Shown: positions 39,136 through 46,066 of the stretch, one piece after another | Position numbering within the stretch: position 1 is the stretch's first letter | Layout: each line of letters opens with the position of its first letter | Origin: Streptomyces sp. | Lineage (GTDB): Bacteria; Actinomycetota; Actinomycetes; Streptomycetales; Streptomycetaceae | Length of the DNA stretch: 46,066 nt | Assembly: GCA_013362785.1 (NCBI GenBank) | Contig: JABFVM010000188.1 | Location: forward strand, 1 to 46,066 | Direction: 5' to 3' | Notes under the pieces: generated by a model | Seen by the model: the letters and a program-made list of their open reading frames with translations, nothing else | The model's database searches: none | What the model was told of the DNA's origin: nothing | Program-made: the position numbers and the translations under genes

Positions 39136-42100
39136 GCCTCGATCGGATTGCCGAGCCAACGGGTGTCGTCGGGGACCGACTCCGCCGCCATGACGAGCGA
39201 CGCGGGGCCCAGCGTCGTACGGGCCCCGATCGCGCTGCCGGGCAGAACGATCCCGCCAGGACCCAGCGTCGCGCCCTCACGGAGAACAACAGTATCCGTC
39301 CGCAAGATCCGGTCGTGGAAGAGGTGCGTCTGGAGGACACAGCCCCGATTCACGGTGGCGGCGTCCTCCAGCGTCACCAGATCGGTCTCGGGCAGCCAGT
39401 AACTGTCCACCCAGACGCCCTTCCCGATCCGCGCGCCCAGCCCCCGCAGCCACGCCGTCATCACCGGCGTACCCGGCACCGAACCCGCCAGCCACGGCAC
39501 GGCCAGCACCTCGACGAACGTGTCGGCCAGCTCATTGCGCCACACGAAGGACGACCACAGCGGATGCTCCCCACTGCGATGCCGCCCCACGAGCAGCCAC
39601 TTGGCCACGACGGACACCAGCCCCGCCACGAGCCCCGCCCCCAGCAGGACCAGCCCGGACAGCAACGGCGCCCAACCACCCAGCACACACAGCGCCGCCA
39701 CCGTCAGCACCGCGAGCCCCGCCGAGCAGAACACCGGCACGATCCGGCACAGCTCCACCAGCCCGCGCGCCCACAGCAGCCGCGCCGGCGGATCGTACGT
39801 CAGGCTCTGGTCGCCGTCGGCGGCACTGCGGGGCAGCTTCACCGGCGGCAGCCCCAGATACGACGTGCCCTTCTTCGCCTTCTTCGGCGTCGCCGACAGC
39901 ACCCCGACGAGCCCGCCGTCCGGCACGCTCCGCCCGGGCGCGGTCATCCCCGAGTTCCCGAGGAAGGCCCGCCGCCCGATCTGGGCCCGCCCGATCCGCA
40001 TCCAGCCACCGCCGAGCTCATACGGCGCGGTCAGTGTGTCGTCCGCCAGGAACGCACCCTCGCCGACCGTGGTCAGACTGGGCAGCGCCAGCACCGTCGA
40101 CACCTCGGCGCCCTTGCCGATCCGCATCCCGAGCAGCCGCAGCCACACCGGCGTGACCAGCCCGGCGTACAGCGGGAACAGCGTCTCGCGCGAGCGGTCC
40201 ATCAGCTGCGTGACCGTCCACGCCTGCCAGCCGACCTTGCTGTGCGTCGGATACGTCCCCTCGCGCAGCCCCAGGCTCAGCAGCCGCACCGAGACCAGCA
40301 GCAGCACGGCATACGCCAGCCCGAAGGCGAGCGTCGCCGGCACGAGCGCCAGCGCGGCGCCCGCCAGAGGCGCGTCCGGCGTGAAGAACTCCCGGCCCAC
40401 GAGGAACGCGGCCAGCCCGGCCAGCACGGGAAGCGCGCTGAGCGCGAAGCCCGTGAGCCCGTACATCACCCGCCAGTACGTCCCGCGCCGCGGCCGCTCC
40501 TTGGGCCAGTTGCGCTTGGCCTTGCCCAGCTTCACCGCGGGCGCGCCCGCCCACCGCTGACCGGTCGGAACCTGCCCGGTGACCGCCGACCCGGGCGCCA
40601 CCTCGGCCCGCTTGCCGACCCGGGCACCCGGGAAGAGCATGCTGCGCGTGCCGACGACGGCATGCGCGCCCACCTTCACGGTGCCGATCTCCAGCCGGTC
40701 CCCGTCCAGCCAGTACCCGGACAGATCCACCTCGGACTCGACGGCCGCGCCCCGGCCCAGCTTGAGCAGCCCGGTGACCGGCGGCAGCGAGTGCAGGTCG
40801 ACGTCGGACCCGATCTTGGCGCCCAGCGCCCGCGCGTACCGCTCCAGCCAGGCCCCGGTCAGCGAGGTCGCCCCACTGAACTCGGCGAGCCGCTCGGCGG
40901 TCCACAGCCGCATGTGCACACTGCCACCGCGCTCGTACCGTCCGGGCTTCACGCCCTTCAGCAGCAGCCGCGCACCACCGGCGGCCAGCGCCAGCCGCCC
41001 CGGCGGGCTGAACAGGGCGAGCGCCCCGACCGCCAGGAGCCACCAGGGCGCCGTCGGCAGCCACGCGTAGCCGGGCAGCAGATTGCCCAGCGCGGCCAGT
41101 ACGACCGTCCAGCGCAGCCCGAGCACCGTGAACAGCGGAAAGAGAAGCAGAACCTGGATCAGCTGCGCCCGCCTGGGCACCGGCGCGACGATCCGCTCCG
41201 CCCCGTCGTCCTGCGTGGACTCCTCCAGCCGCCGGGCCAGCTTGCGCAGCACCGGCTGCTGGTAGATGTCCAGGACGGCCGCGCTCGGATAGCGGGTCCG
41301 CAGCCGCGTCGTCAGCTGCGCGGCGGCCAGACTGCCGCCGCCGATCGCGAAGAACTCGTCGGACGCGCTGCTCACCGGGATGCCGAGCACCGCGGTCCAC
41401 TGCTCGGCCAGCCACGCCTCGGTGCCGTAGAGCTGCTCGGCCGGACCACCGGTCTCCAGCCCCTCCAGGGGCCACGGCAGCGCGTTGCGGTCCACCTTGC
41501 CCGAGGTGCGGGTCGGCAGGTCGTCGACCGGCGCGAGCAGCGGCACGAGCGCGGCGGGCAGCTCGGCCCGCAGCTTCTCGACGGCCACGGCCTGGTCCCA
41601 GCCGTCCTGCGTGACGACGTACCCGACGAGCAGCTGATTCCCACTGCGAGCCGTCCGCACGGCCGCGGCCGCACCGGCCACACCCGGCAGCGCCTGCAGC
41701 GCGGCATCCACCTCACCGAGCTCGATCCGCCGCCCACCGAGCTTGATCTGCTCGTCGGCCCGCCCGAGGAAGACCAGCCCCTCCGGCTCCGCCTTGACGA
41801 GGTCACCACTGCGGTACGCCCGCTCCCAGCCCAGCGACTGAAGCGGCGCGTACTTCTCCGCGTCCTTCTCGGCATCGAGGTACCGGGCCAGCCCGACCCC
41901 GCCGATCACCAGCTGCCCGCTGGCGCCCATCGGCACCGGCTCCCCGGCCTCGTCGACGACGGCCAGCTCCCAGCCGTCCAGCGGCAGCCCGATCCGGATC
42001 GGCTCCGCACCGCTCATCAGCGCCGCACAGGCCACGACGGTCGCCTCGGTCGGCCCGTACGTGTTCCAGACCTCGCGCCCCTCGGTCACCAGCCGCTGCG

Positions 42101-42989
42101 CCAGCTCGGGCGGACAGGCCTCACCGCCGAAGATCAGCAGCCGTACGTCGTTGAGGGTCTCCGGCTCCCACAGCGCGGCCAGCGTGGGCACCGTGGACAC
42201 CACGGTGATCTCCTGCTCGACCAGCCACGGCCCGAGATCGGCACCGCTCCTGACCTGCGAACGCGGCACCGGCACCAGACAGGCGCCGTACCGCCAGGCC
42301 AGCCACATCTCCTCGCAGGACGCGTCGAACGCGACCGAAAGACCCGCCATGACCCGGTCCCCGGGCCCGATCGGCTCCTCGGTGAGGAACAGCGCGGCCT
42401 CGGCGTCCACGAACGCGGCGGCACTGCGGTGCGAGACGGCGACACCCTTCGGCTTCCCGGTGGAACCGGACGTGAAGATGATCCACGCGTCGTGCTCCAC
42501 ACCGGGACGGGCGGCGGGCGCCTCGGAGACACCGTGCACCGCGATCTCGTGCCCGGCCCCGATCACGGCCCGTACGTCCGCCTCCCCGAACACCAGCTCG
42601 GCCCGCTCGTCCGGGTCCTCGGCGTCGACAGGGACATAGGCGGCACCGGCCGCGAGGACGGCGAGGATCGCCACGTACAGGTCATTGGTCCCGGACGGCA
42701 CCCGGACCCCGACCCGGTCGCCGAGCCCGACCCCGCACACCGCGAGCCGGCGCCGCAGCCGCTCGACCTCGACGGCCAGCGCCCGGTAGGTGAGGGAGGT
42801 CGTGCCGTCGTCCAGCGCCGGCTCGTCCGGATACGACCGCACGGACGCCTCGAAGACGTCGACGAGCGTGCGCGGGGAGGACGCCGGACCCCCGGAGAAA
42901 CGTGCCCGGTCGCCGAACTGCTGGTGGATCTCCGCGCTCAGTTCTTGGTCGAGCAGGCCGAGAGCTTCGCTCTCGTGTATGGCTGCCAT
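39123..42989 (-). CDS. Pls/PosA-family single-module NRPS with membrane/beta-helix C-terminal domain
   Basis: The 1288-residue protein has an adenylation domain (~40-510) with FTSGSTGKPKGV, VAFDASCEEMWLAW, NTYGPTEATV, YRSGDLV, GRADEQIKLGGRRIELGEVD and TRTSGKVDRNALP. A carrier domain follows, with phosphopantetheine Ser553 in AIGGGSLAAAQL. The C-terminal ~700 residues have no condensation domain; instead membrane segments alternate with hexapeptide left-handed beta-helix units (LEIGTVKVGAHAVVGTRSMLFPGARVG; RIGKGVWVDSYWLPETDLVTLEDAATVNRG). This is the layout of epsilon-poly-L-lysine synthetase and relatives. By-eye alignment to GrsA gives pocket residues D-A-E-T-I-G-T-V-V; Glu at position 239 suits Lys or Orn. 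It starts a three-gene operon. Confidence 0.9.
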   Translation of the reverse strand: MAAIHESEALGLLDQELSAEIHQQFGDRARFSGGPASSPRTLVDVFEASVRSYPDEPALDDGTTSLTYRALAVEVERLRRRLAVCGVGLGDRVGVRVPSGTNDLYVAILAVLAAGAAYVPVDAEDPDERAELVFGEADVRAVIGAGHEIAVHGVSEAPAARPGVEHDAWIIFTSGSTGKPKGVAVSHRSAAAFVDAEAALFLTEEPIGPGDRVMAGLSVAFDASCEEMWLAWRYGACLVPVPRSQVRSGADLGPWLVEQEITVVSTVPTLAALWEPETLNDVRLLIFGGEACPPELAQRLVTEGREVWNTYGPTEATVVACAALMSGAEPIRIGLPLDGWELAVVDEAGEPVPMGASGQLVIGGVGLARYLDAEKDAEKYAPLQSLGWERAYRSGDLVKAEPEGLVFLGRADEQIKLGGRRIELGEVDAALQALPGVAGAAAAVRTARSGNQLLVGYVVTQDGWDQAVAVEKLRAELPAALVPLLAPVDDLPTRTSGKVDRNALPWPLEGLETGGPAEQLYGTEAWLAEQWTAVLGIPVSSASDEFFAIGGGSLAAAQLTTRLRTRYPSAAVLDIYQQPVLRKLARRLEESTQDDGAERIVAPVPRRAQLIQVLLLFPLFTVLGLRWTVVLAALGNLLPGYAWLPTAPWWLLAVGALALFSPPGRLALAAGGARLLLKGVKPGRYERGGSVHMRLWTAERLAEFSGATSLTGAWLERYARALGAKIGSDVDLHSLPPVTGLLKLGRGAAVESEVDLSGYWLDGDRLEIGTVKVGAHAVVGTRSMLFPGARVGKRAEVAPGSAVTGQVPTGQRWAGAPAVKLGKAKRNWPKERPRRGTYWRVMYGLTGFALSALPVLAGLAAFLVGREFFTPDAPLAGAALALVPATLAFGLAYAVLLLVSVRLLSLGLREGTYPTHSKVGWQAWTVTQLMDRSRETLFPLYAGLVTPVWLRLLGMRIGKGAEVSTVLALPSLTTVGEGAFLADDTLTAPYELGGGWMRIGRAQIGRRAFLGNSGMTAPGRSVPDGGLVGVLSATPKKAKKGTSYLGLPPVKLPRSAADGDQSLTYDPPARLLWARGLVELCRIVPVFCSAGLAVLTVAALCVLGGWAPLLSGLVLLGAGLVAGLVSVVAKWLLVGRHRSGEHPLWSSFVWRNELADTFVEVLAVPWLAGSVPGTPVMTAWLRGLGARIGKGVWVDSYWLPETDLVTLEDAATVNRGCVLQTHLFHDRILRTDTVVLREGATLGPGGIVLPGSAIGARTTLGPASLVMAAESVPDDTRWLGNPIEAWRP

Positions 42990-43217
42990 CCGGTCCTCGC
43001 GTCTCGATCCCGGAAGCCTCCGGGGCGCCGGCGGGCCCGCAGGTATGCCTGGGGTTATCCGACCCGACTCCGTAACAAGCCGGAAATTTTAGTACGACGC
43101 TAGGTTCGGGCACTTCGACATGCCACTCGAACCAGCCGATCGGGGCCGTCGGCTCACCGCCGGAAGAGGCCCTGACCTGGTGATCTTCAACGGGACGAGA
43201 CATCCCCCACACAATGA

Positions 43218-43251
43218 GCGAGGGCCGCGACCTCACGGTCACGGCCCTCGC
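43218..43251 (-). terminator. Terminator downstream of tRNA-Leu
   Basis: A 10-bp perfect stem GCGAGGGCCG (43218-43227) / CGGCCCTCGC (43242-43251), with an inner GACC/GGTC stem, lies nine bases beyond the tRNA 3' end in the direction of transcription. It could also act on plus-strand transcripts, where ATTTTC follows the stem. Confidence 0.8.
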
Positions 43252-43260
43252 ATTTTCAAG

Positions 43261-43345
43261 TGTCCGAGGGGGGACTTGAACCCCCACGCCCGATAAAGGG
43301 CACTAGCACCTCAAGCTAGCGCGTCTGCCATTCCGCCACCCGGAC
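43261..43345 (-). tRNA. tRNA-Leu (anticodon GAG)
   Basis: This class II tRNA is 85 bases. On the minus strand it starts GTCCGGGTGGCGGAATGG, with acceptor 5' GTCCGGG pairing with CTCGGAC (one G.T), then discriminator A. The anticodon stem CTAGC/GCTAG encloses the loop TTGAGGT, giving anticodon GAG (reads CUC/CUU). A long variable arm (GCCC...GGGC) and the T-loop GTTCAAG are clear. The CCA end is not encoded, as is common in Streptomyces. Flanks show no attachment-site duplication or integrase. Confidence 0.95.
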
Positions 43346-43535
43346 AAGGTGTCTGTCGTGCGGGGTTTCCCTCGCGGCGACAGAGGAAACATTACCAGGC
43401 TTCTCAGGGTGCCCCGATCACCCCCCGTCGTGGCGTGAACGGCATGTGACGGGTCGCGGCCGGTCTTGGGCGGGGCCGGGCGGAGGGGGAGGATGAGGGG
43501 GACCCACCAGCAGTGACAGTGCGGGAGGAAGCAGC

Positions 43536-44861
43536 GTGAGCGAGACGGACACGGCCAGGGGCGTCACCGGCGAGGACGAGGTCGTGGACCTCTGCCGCGA
43601 GCTGATCCAGATCGACACCAGCAACTACGGCGACCACTCGGGTCCCGGTGAGCGCAAGGCGGCCGAGTACGTCGCCGAGAAGCTCGCCGAGGTGGGGCTC
43701 GAACCGAAGATCTTCGAGTCCCATCCGGGCCGTGCCTCCACCGTGGCGCGGATCGCGGGCGAGGACCCGTCACGGCCCGCGCTGCTCATCCACGGGCACA
43801 CCGACGTCGTACCGGCCAACGCCGACGACTGGACCCACCACCCCTTCTCCGGCGAGGTCGCGGACGGGTGCGTGTGGGGGCGCGGGGCCGTCGACATGAA
43901 GGACATGGACGCGATGACCCTGGCGGTCGTACGCGACCGGCTGCGCAGCGGCCGCAGGCCCCCGCGGGACATCGTGCTGGCGTTCCTCGCCGACGAGGAG
44001 GCCGGCGGCAAGTTCGGCGCCAAGTTCCTCGTCGACAAGCACCCGGACCTCTTCGAGGGCGTCACCGAGGCGATCAGTGAGGTGGGCGGGTTCTCGTTCA
44101 CCGTGAGCGAGGAGCGGCGGCTCTATCTGATCCAGACGGCCGAGAAGGGCATGCACTGGATGAAGCTGACCGTGGCCGGTACGGCGGGACACGGGTCGAT
44201 GATCCACCGGGACAACGCGATCACCGAGCTGTCGGAGGCGGTCGCGCGCCTCGGCCGGCACAAGTTCCCGGTGCGGGTCACCAAGACCACCCGGGCCTTC
44301 CTGGACGAGCTCGGCGACGCCCTCGGCACCGAGCTGGACCCGGAGAACATGGAGGGCACCCTCGCCAAGCTCGGCGGCATCGCCAAGCTCATCGGCGCGA
44401 CCCTCAGCAACACGGCCAACCCCACCCAGCTCGGTGCCGGCTACAAGGTCAACGTCATCCCCGGCGAGGCCACCGCCCATGTCGACGGCCGCTTCCTGCC
44501 CGGGTTCGAGGAGGAGTTCCTCGCCGACCTCGACAAGATCCTCGGCCCGAAGGTCAGGCGTGAGGACGTGCATGCCGACAAGGCCGTGGAGACGGGCTTC
44601 GACGGGGCGCTCGTCGCGGCGATGCAGTCCGCGCTGGTCGCCGAGGACCCGGCCGCCAAGGCCATCCCCTACATGCTCTCCGGCGGCACCGACGCCAAGT
44701 CCTTCGACGACCTCGGCATCCGGGGCTTCGGCTTCGCCCCGCTGAAGCTGCCGCCGGAGCTGGACTTCGCGGGCATGTTCCACGGCGTCGACGAGCGGGT
44801 GCCGGTGGACGGGCTGCAATTCGGGGTCCGGGTGCTCGACCGGTTCATCGACGCGTCCTGA
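43536..44861 (+). CDS. M20-family metallopeptidase (dipeptidase/deacylase-like)
   Basis: The 441-residue cytosolic di-zinc peptidase has metal and catalytic motifs LLIHGHTDVVPAN (His88, with Asp90 as support), GRGAVDMKDMDAM (bridging Asp120) and FLADEEAGGKFGA (Glu154-Glu155). The lid domain follows, with GTAGHGSMIHRDNAITELSEAV, and the last zinc ligand His is in FAGMFHGVDERVPVDGL. The architecture matches M20/M28/M40 carboxypeptidase-type enzymes such as ArgE/DapE relatives; the substrate is not determined. GTG 43536 has GGAGG upstream. It lies between tRNA-Leu and the chaplin genes on the plus strand. Confidence 0.92.
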   Translation: MSETDTARGVTGEDEVVDLCRELIQIDTSNYGDHSGPGERKAAEYVAEKLAEVGLEPKIFESHPGRASTVARIAGEDPSRPALLIHGHTDVVPANADDWTHHPFSGEVADGCVWGRGAVDMKDMDAMTLAVVRDRLRSGRRPPRDIVLAFLADEEAGGKFGAKFLVDKHPDLFEGVTEAISEVGGFSFTVSEERRLYLIQTAEKGMHWMKLTVAGTAGHGSMIHRDNAITELSEAVARLGRHKFPVRVTKTTRAFLDELGDALGTELDPENMEGTLAKLGGIAKLIGATLSNTANPTQLGAGYKVNVIPGEATAHVDGRFLPGFEEEFLADLDKILGPKVRREDVHADKAVETGFDGALVAAMQSALVAEDPAAKAIPYMLSGGTDAKSFDDLGIRGFGFAPLKLPPELDFAGMFHGVDERVPVDGLQFGVRVLDRFIDAS

Positions 44862-44916
44862 AAATCGTCCAGACGTACTGGATGTGACCGGGGAGGGTGA
44901 ACGCGCTCATAAGGTC

Positions 44917-44943
44917 GTAGCCCTATTAGTTCCTCCTCGTTAC
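44917..44943 (+). promoter_or_regulatory. Possible BldN-type ECF promoter for the short chaplin gene
   Basis: GTAGCC (44917-44922), a 15-base spacer and CGTTAC (44938-44943) resemble the GTAAC / CGTT boxes of BldN-dependent chaplin and rodlin promoters. Transcription would begin near 44950, at the foot of the hairpin that follows. It was identified by eye from a remembered consensus; one base of the first box differs. Confidence 0.35.
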
Positions 44944-44948
44944 AGGTG

Positions 44949-44974
44949 ATGCGATCAGCTACTTGTGATCGCAT
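44949..44974 (+). promoter_or_regulatory. Perfect 9-bp inverted repeat upstream of the short chaplin gene
   Basis: ATGCGATCA (44949-44957) and TGATCGCAT (44966-44974) flank an eight-base spacer. The repeat ends eight bases before the AAGGAGG ribosome site (44982-44988). It could be an operator for a developmental regulator or, if transcription begins near 44950, a 5'-terminal mRNA hairpin. Confidence 0.65.
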
Positions 44975-44992
44975 TGCCAACAAGGAGGAATA

Positions 44993-45226
44993 ATGATCAA
45001 GAAGGTCGTCGCCGCTGCGGCTGCCACCGGTGGGCTGGTTCTCGCGGGCGCGGGCCTGGCCGTGGCCGACTCGGGTGCTCAGGGTGCCGCCGTGCACTCC
45101 CCGGGCGTCGTTTCCGGCAACGTCATCCAGGTGCCGGTCTCGGTGCCGGTGAACGTCTGCGGCAACACGATCTCCATCGTCGGTGTGCTGAACCCCGCCT
45201 TCGGTAACACCTGCGTCAACAAGTGA
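44993..45226 (+). CDS. chpH: Short chaplin (ChpH-like) surface amyloid protein
   Basis: The 77-residue preprotein has a Sec signal peptide with a basic start MIKK and hydrophobic core ending AVA near residue 25. The ~52-residue mature chaplin domain reads [36 protein letters not shown] with the conserved cysteine pair Cys56 and Cys74, which form a disulfide. Short chaplins self-assemble into amyloid fibrils that coat aerial hyphae and lower surface tension. A perfect AAGGAGG lies upstream. It is followed by a 13-bp terminator and then a long chaplin gene, the same neighbour relation as chpH and chpC in S. coelicolor. Expression is expected during aerial growth. Confidence 0.95.
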   Translation: MIKKVVAAAAATGGLVLAGAGLAVADSGAQGAAVHSPGVVSGNVIQVPVSVPVNVCGNTISIVGVLNPAFGNTCVNK

Positions 45227-45261
45227 CGTTGTGCCTCGCCCCGTGACCAGGGGCTGAGCCC

Positions 45262-45300
45262 GTCGGCCCCGGAGTGCGTGCCATGCGCTCCGGGGCCGAC
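45262..45300 (+). terminator. Terminator after the short chaplin gene
   Basis: A 13-bp perfect stem GTCGGCCCCGGAG (45262-45274) / CTCCGGGGCCGAC (45288-45300) is followed by CGGCCTTTTC, giving a short T-tract. It lies 35 bases after the stop codon. Confidence 0.85.
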
Positions 45301-45313
45301 CGGCCTTTTCGGA

Positions 45314-45334
45314 ACGTCGGTGGAAAACCGACGT
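45314..45334 (+). promoter_or_regulatory. 8-bp inverted repeat and nearby direct repeats upstream of the long chaplin gene
   Basis: ACGTCGGT-GGAAA-ACCGACGT is a perfect inverted repeat. Downstream, TCGTCCTTTCGGG occurs twice (starting near 45334 and 45379), as do ATCCGGA and CGGAACACATC, before the ATG at 45422. The cluster occupies the expected promoter/leader of the long chaplin and may bind developmental regulators (inference). Confidence 0.5.
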
Positions 45335-45421
45335 CGTCCTTTCGGGCTTTCGGAACACATCCGGATCCCATCCGGAACACATCGTCCTTTCGGGACAAGG
45401 TCGAAGGCAGGTAATCAGCAA

Positions 45422-46066
45422 ATGCGACAGGTCACCCGCAAGGGCCTGCTGACCGTGGCGGCCGCGACCGGCGTCATCGCCGCCGCGGGCGGCGTAGCCC
45501 ACGCAACCGGCTCGGGCGCCCACGGCACCAGCTCGAACTCGCCCGGCGTGCTGTCGGGCAACACGGTGCAGGCTCCGGTCGACGTGCCGGTCAACGTCTG
45601 CGGCAACACCGTGAACGTCGTCGGGGTGCTCAACCCGGCGATCGGCAACAGCTGCGCCAACCAGGGCGGCGGCGCGTCCGGAGGCCACGGCGGCTCCGGG
45701 GCGTCGGCCGACGGGCACGCCAGTGACTCGCCCGGCATCGGCTCCGGCAACACCGTCCAGGCACCGGTCCATGTGCCGGTCAACGTCTGTGGCAACACCG
45801 TCGACGTCATCGGCATCGGCAACTCCACCGAGGGCAACGACTGCGCCAACAACGGCGGCGCTGCCCACACCCCGCCGGGCGGCGGGCACGAGAACCCGCC
45901 CGGGTCGCCGGAGCAGCCGGGCAACCCCGGTAACCCTGGTAACCCCGGCAATCCGGGAGAGCCGGGCAACCCCGGCAGTCCCGGAAACCCTGGGAACCCC
46001 GGAAACCCTGGGAACCCTGGCGAGCCGAACCACCCCGGCACCCCGAGCACGCCGCCCGGTACGGGC
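45422..46066 (+). CDS. chpC: Long chaplin (ChpC-like), two chaplin domains and collagen-like stalk; partial at window end
   Basis: The frame is open from ATG 45422 to the last base, 215 codons. A signal peptide ([28 protein letters not shown], cleaved near residue 28) precedes chaplin domain 1 (cysteines 60 and 78) and domain 2 (cysteines 123 and 141), each with the [14 protein letters not shown] core. A Gly/Pro-rich stalk then starts near residue 150, with many PGN repeats (DNA repeats of nine bases from about 45920). Long chaplins end in an LAXTG sortase signal and a membrane helix; these would lie beyond the window. The class anchors short chaplins to the wall. Assignment to chpC rests on domain number and linkage to chpH. 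Confidence 0.9.
   Translation, partial: MRQVTRKGLLTVAAATGVIAAAGGVAHATGSGAHGTSSNSPGVLSGNTVQAPVDVPVNVCGNTVNVVGVLNPAIGNSCANQGGGASGGHGGSGASADGHASDSPGIGSGNTVQAPVHVPVNVCGNTVDVIGIGNSTEGNDCANNGGAAHTPPGGGHENPPGSPEQPGNPGNPGNPGNPGEPGNPGSPGNPGNPGNPGNPGEPNHPGTPSTPPGTG

Noticed and set aside
39054..43103. A 1349-codon plus-strand open frame opposite the NRPS
   Set aside because: It is the GC-rich shadow of the minus-strand NRPS. Its text is low-complexity Arg/Pro/His/Gln with no domains, while the minus strand shows all adenylation motifs.
42990..43217. Short unannotated gene between the NRPS and tRNA-Leu
   Set aside because: Frames here are short, lack ribosome sites and show no recognisable protein. 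The stretch probably holds the NRPS promoter (a TACTAAAAT-like box lies on the minus strand near 43085-43095).
43261..43345. tRNA-Leu as an integration site for a mobile element
   Set aside because: There is no direct duplication of the tRNA end, no integrase and no foreign-looking genes on either side; the flanks are housekeeping and chaplin genes.
45415..46050. Minus-strand frame encoding GFPGLPG collagen-like text
   Set aside because: It is the reverse reading of the PGN-repeat DNA in the long chaplin; the plus strand has a signal peptide and chaplin domains.

Overview
The window is high-GC actinobacterial DNA, almost certainly from a Streptomyces chromosome. The evidence is very high GC with many long open shadow frames, frequent GTG starts, GGAG/AAGGAG ribosome sites, a tRNA-Leu(GAG) without an encoded CCA, and above all two adjacent chaplin genes (short ChpH-like, long ChpC-like), which belong to aerial-hypha-forming actinomycetes. 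I see no phage genes, transposases, CRISPR arrays or plasmid functions, so this reads as ordinary chromosome with several accessory catabolic modules. No gene-free stretch exceeds about 260 bases.

Layout. 0-3.4 kb: tail of a medium-chain dehydrogenase, an MHS-type MFS transporter, and a convergent EamA exporter preceded by an ArsR-type regulator. 3.5-7.5 kb: acyl-CoA genes with TetR regulators. A TetR and an acyl-CoA dehydrogenase diverge around a near-perfect 19-nt palindrome. They are followed by a VOC protein, a YiaA/B membrane protein, and a TetR/MaoC pair that share a CTAAGC palindrome. 7.6-11.5 kb: SoxR, an Rnl5-type RNA ligase divergent from an unknown protein, a BKACE (DUF849) enzyme and a zinc-ribbon-like unknown. 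11.7-17.3 kb: a secreted penicillin-acylase-family hydrolase, an alpha/beta hydrolase, and a Tat-exported NamZ/DUF1343 muramidase.

17.4-22.9 kb is the most interesting catabolic module. SDR, acyl-CoA synthetase and TetR run on the plus strand, facing an APH-like kinase and an ACAD10/11-type acyl-CoA dehydrogenase on the minus strand. The two outer promoters carry related ATACCGAC operators. Enzyme for enzyme this resembles the Pseudomonas putida lva pathway and the human ACAD10/ACAD11 kinase-dehydrogenase fusions that break down 4-hydroxy acids through a phosphorylated acyl-CoA, so I infer a levulinate/4-hydroxyacid degradation regulon.

22.9-32.5 kb: a histidine-rich metal-binding protein, a quinone-oxidoreductase-like enzyme, two coupled DUF202 membrane proteins, a Nudix hydrolase, a DMT transporter, a helical-repeat-like unknown, an APC permease preceded by a canonical G-quadruplex motif on the template strand, a Tat-exported molybdopterin enzyme with its cytochrome b, and a membrane-anchored unknown whose frame runs 297 nt into the antisense of that cytochrome gene. 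32.6-37.3 kb: an L-idonate/gluconate module (dehydrogenase, ketogluconate reductase, GntP permease, gluconokinase) divergent from its FCD-type GntR regulator.

37.3-43.0 kb: a minus-strand operon of a Pls/PosA-family NRPS with a membrane-embedded left-handed beta-helix C-terminus, a translationally overlapped M1 aminopeptidase and a YchJ protein. By-eye reading of the adenylation pocket suggests a basic amino acid. 43.2-46.1 kb: tRNA-Leu with a strong terminator, an M20 peptidase, then chpH and a chpC-like gene that is cut by the window end.
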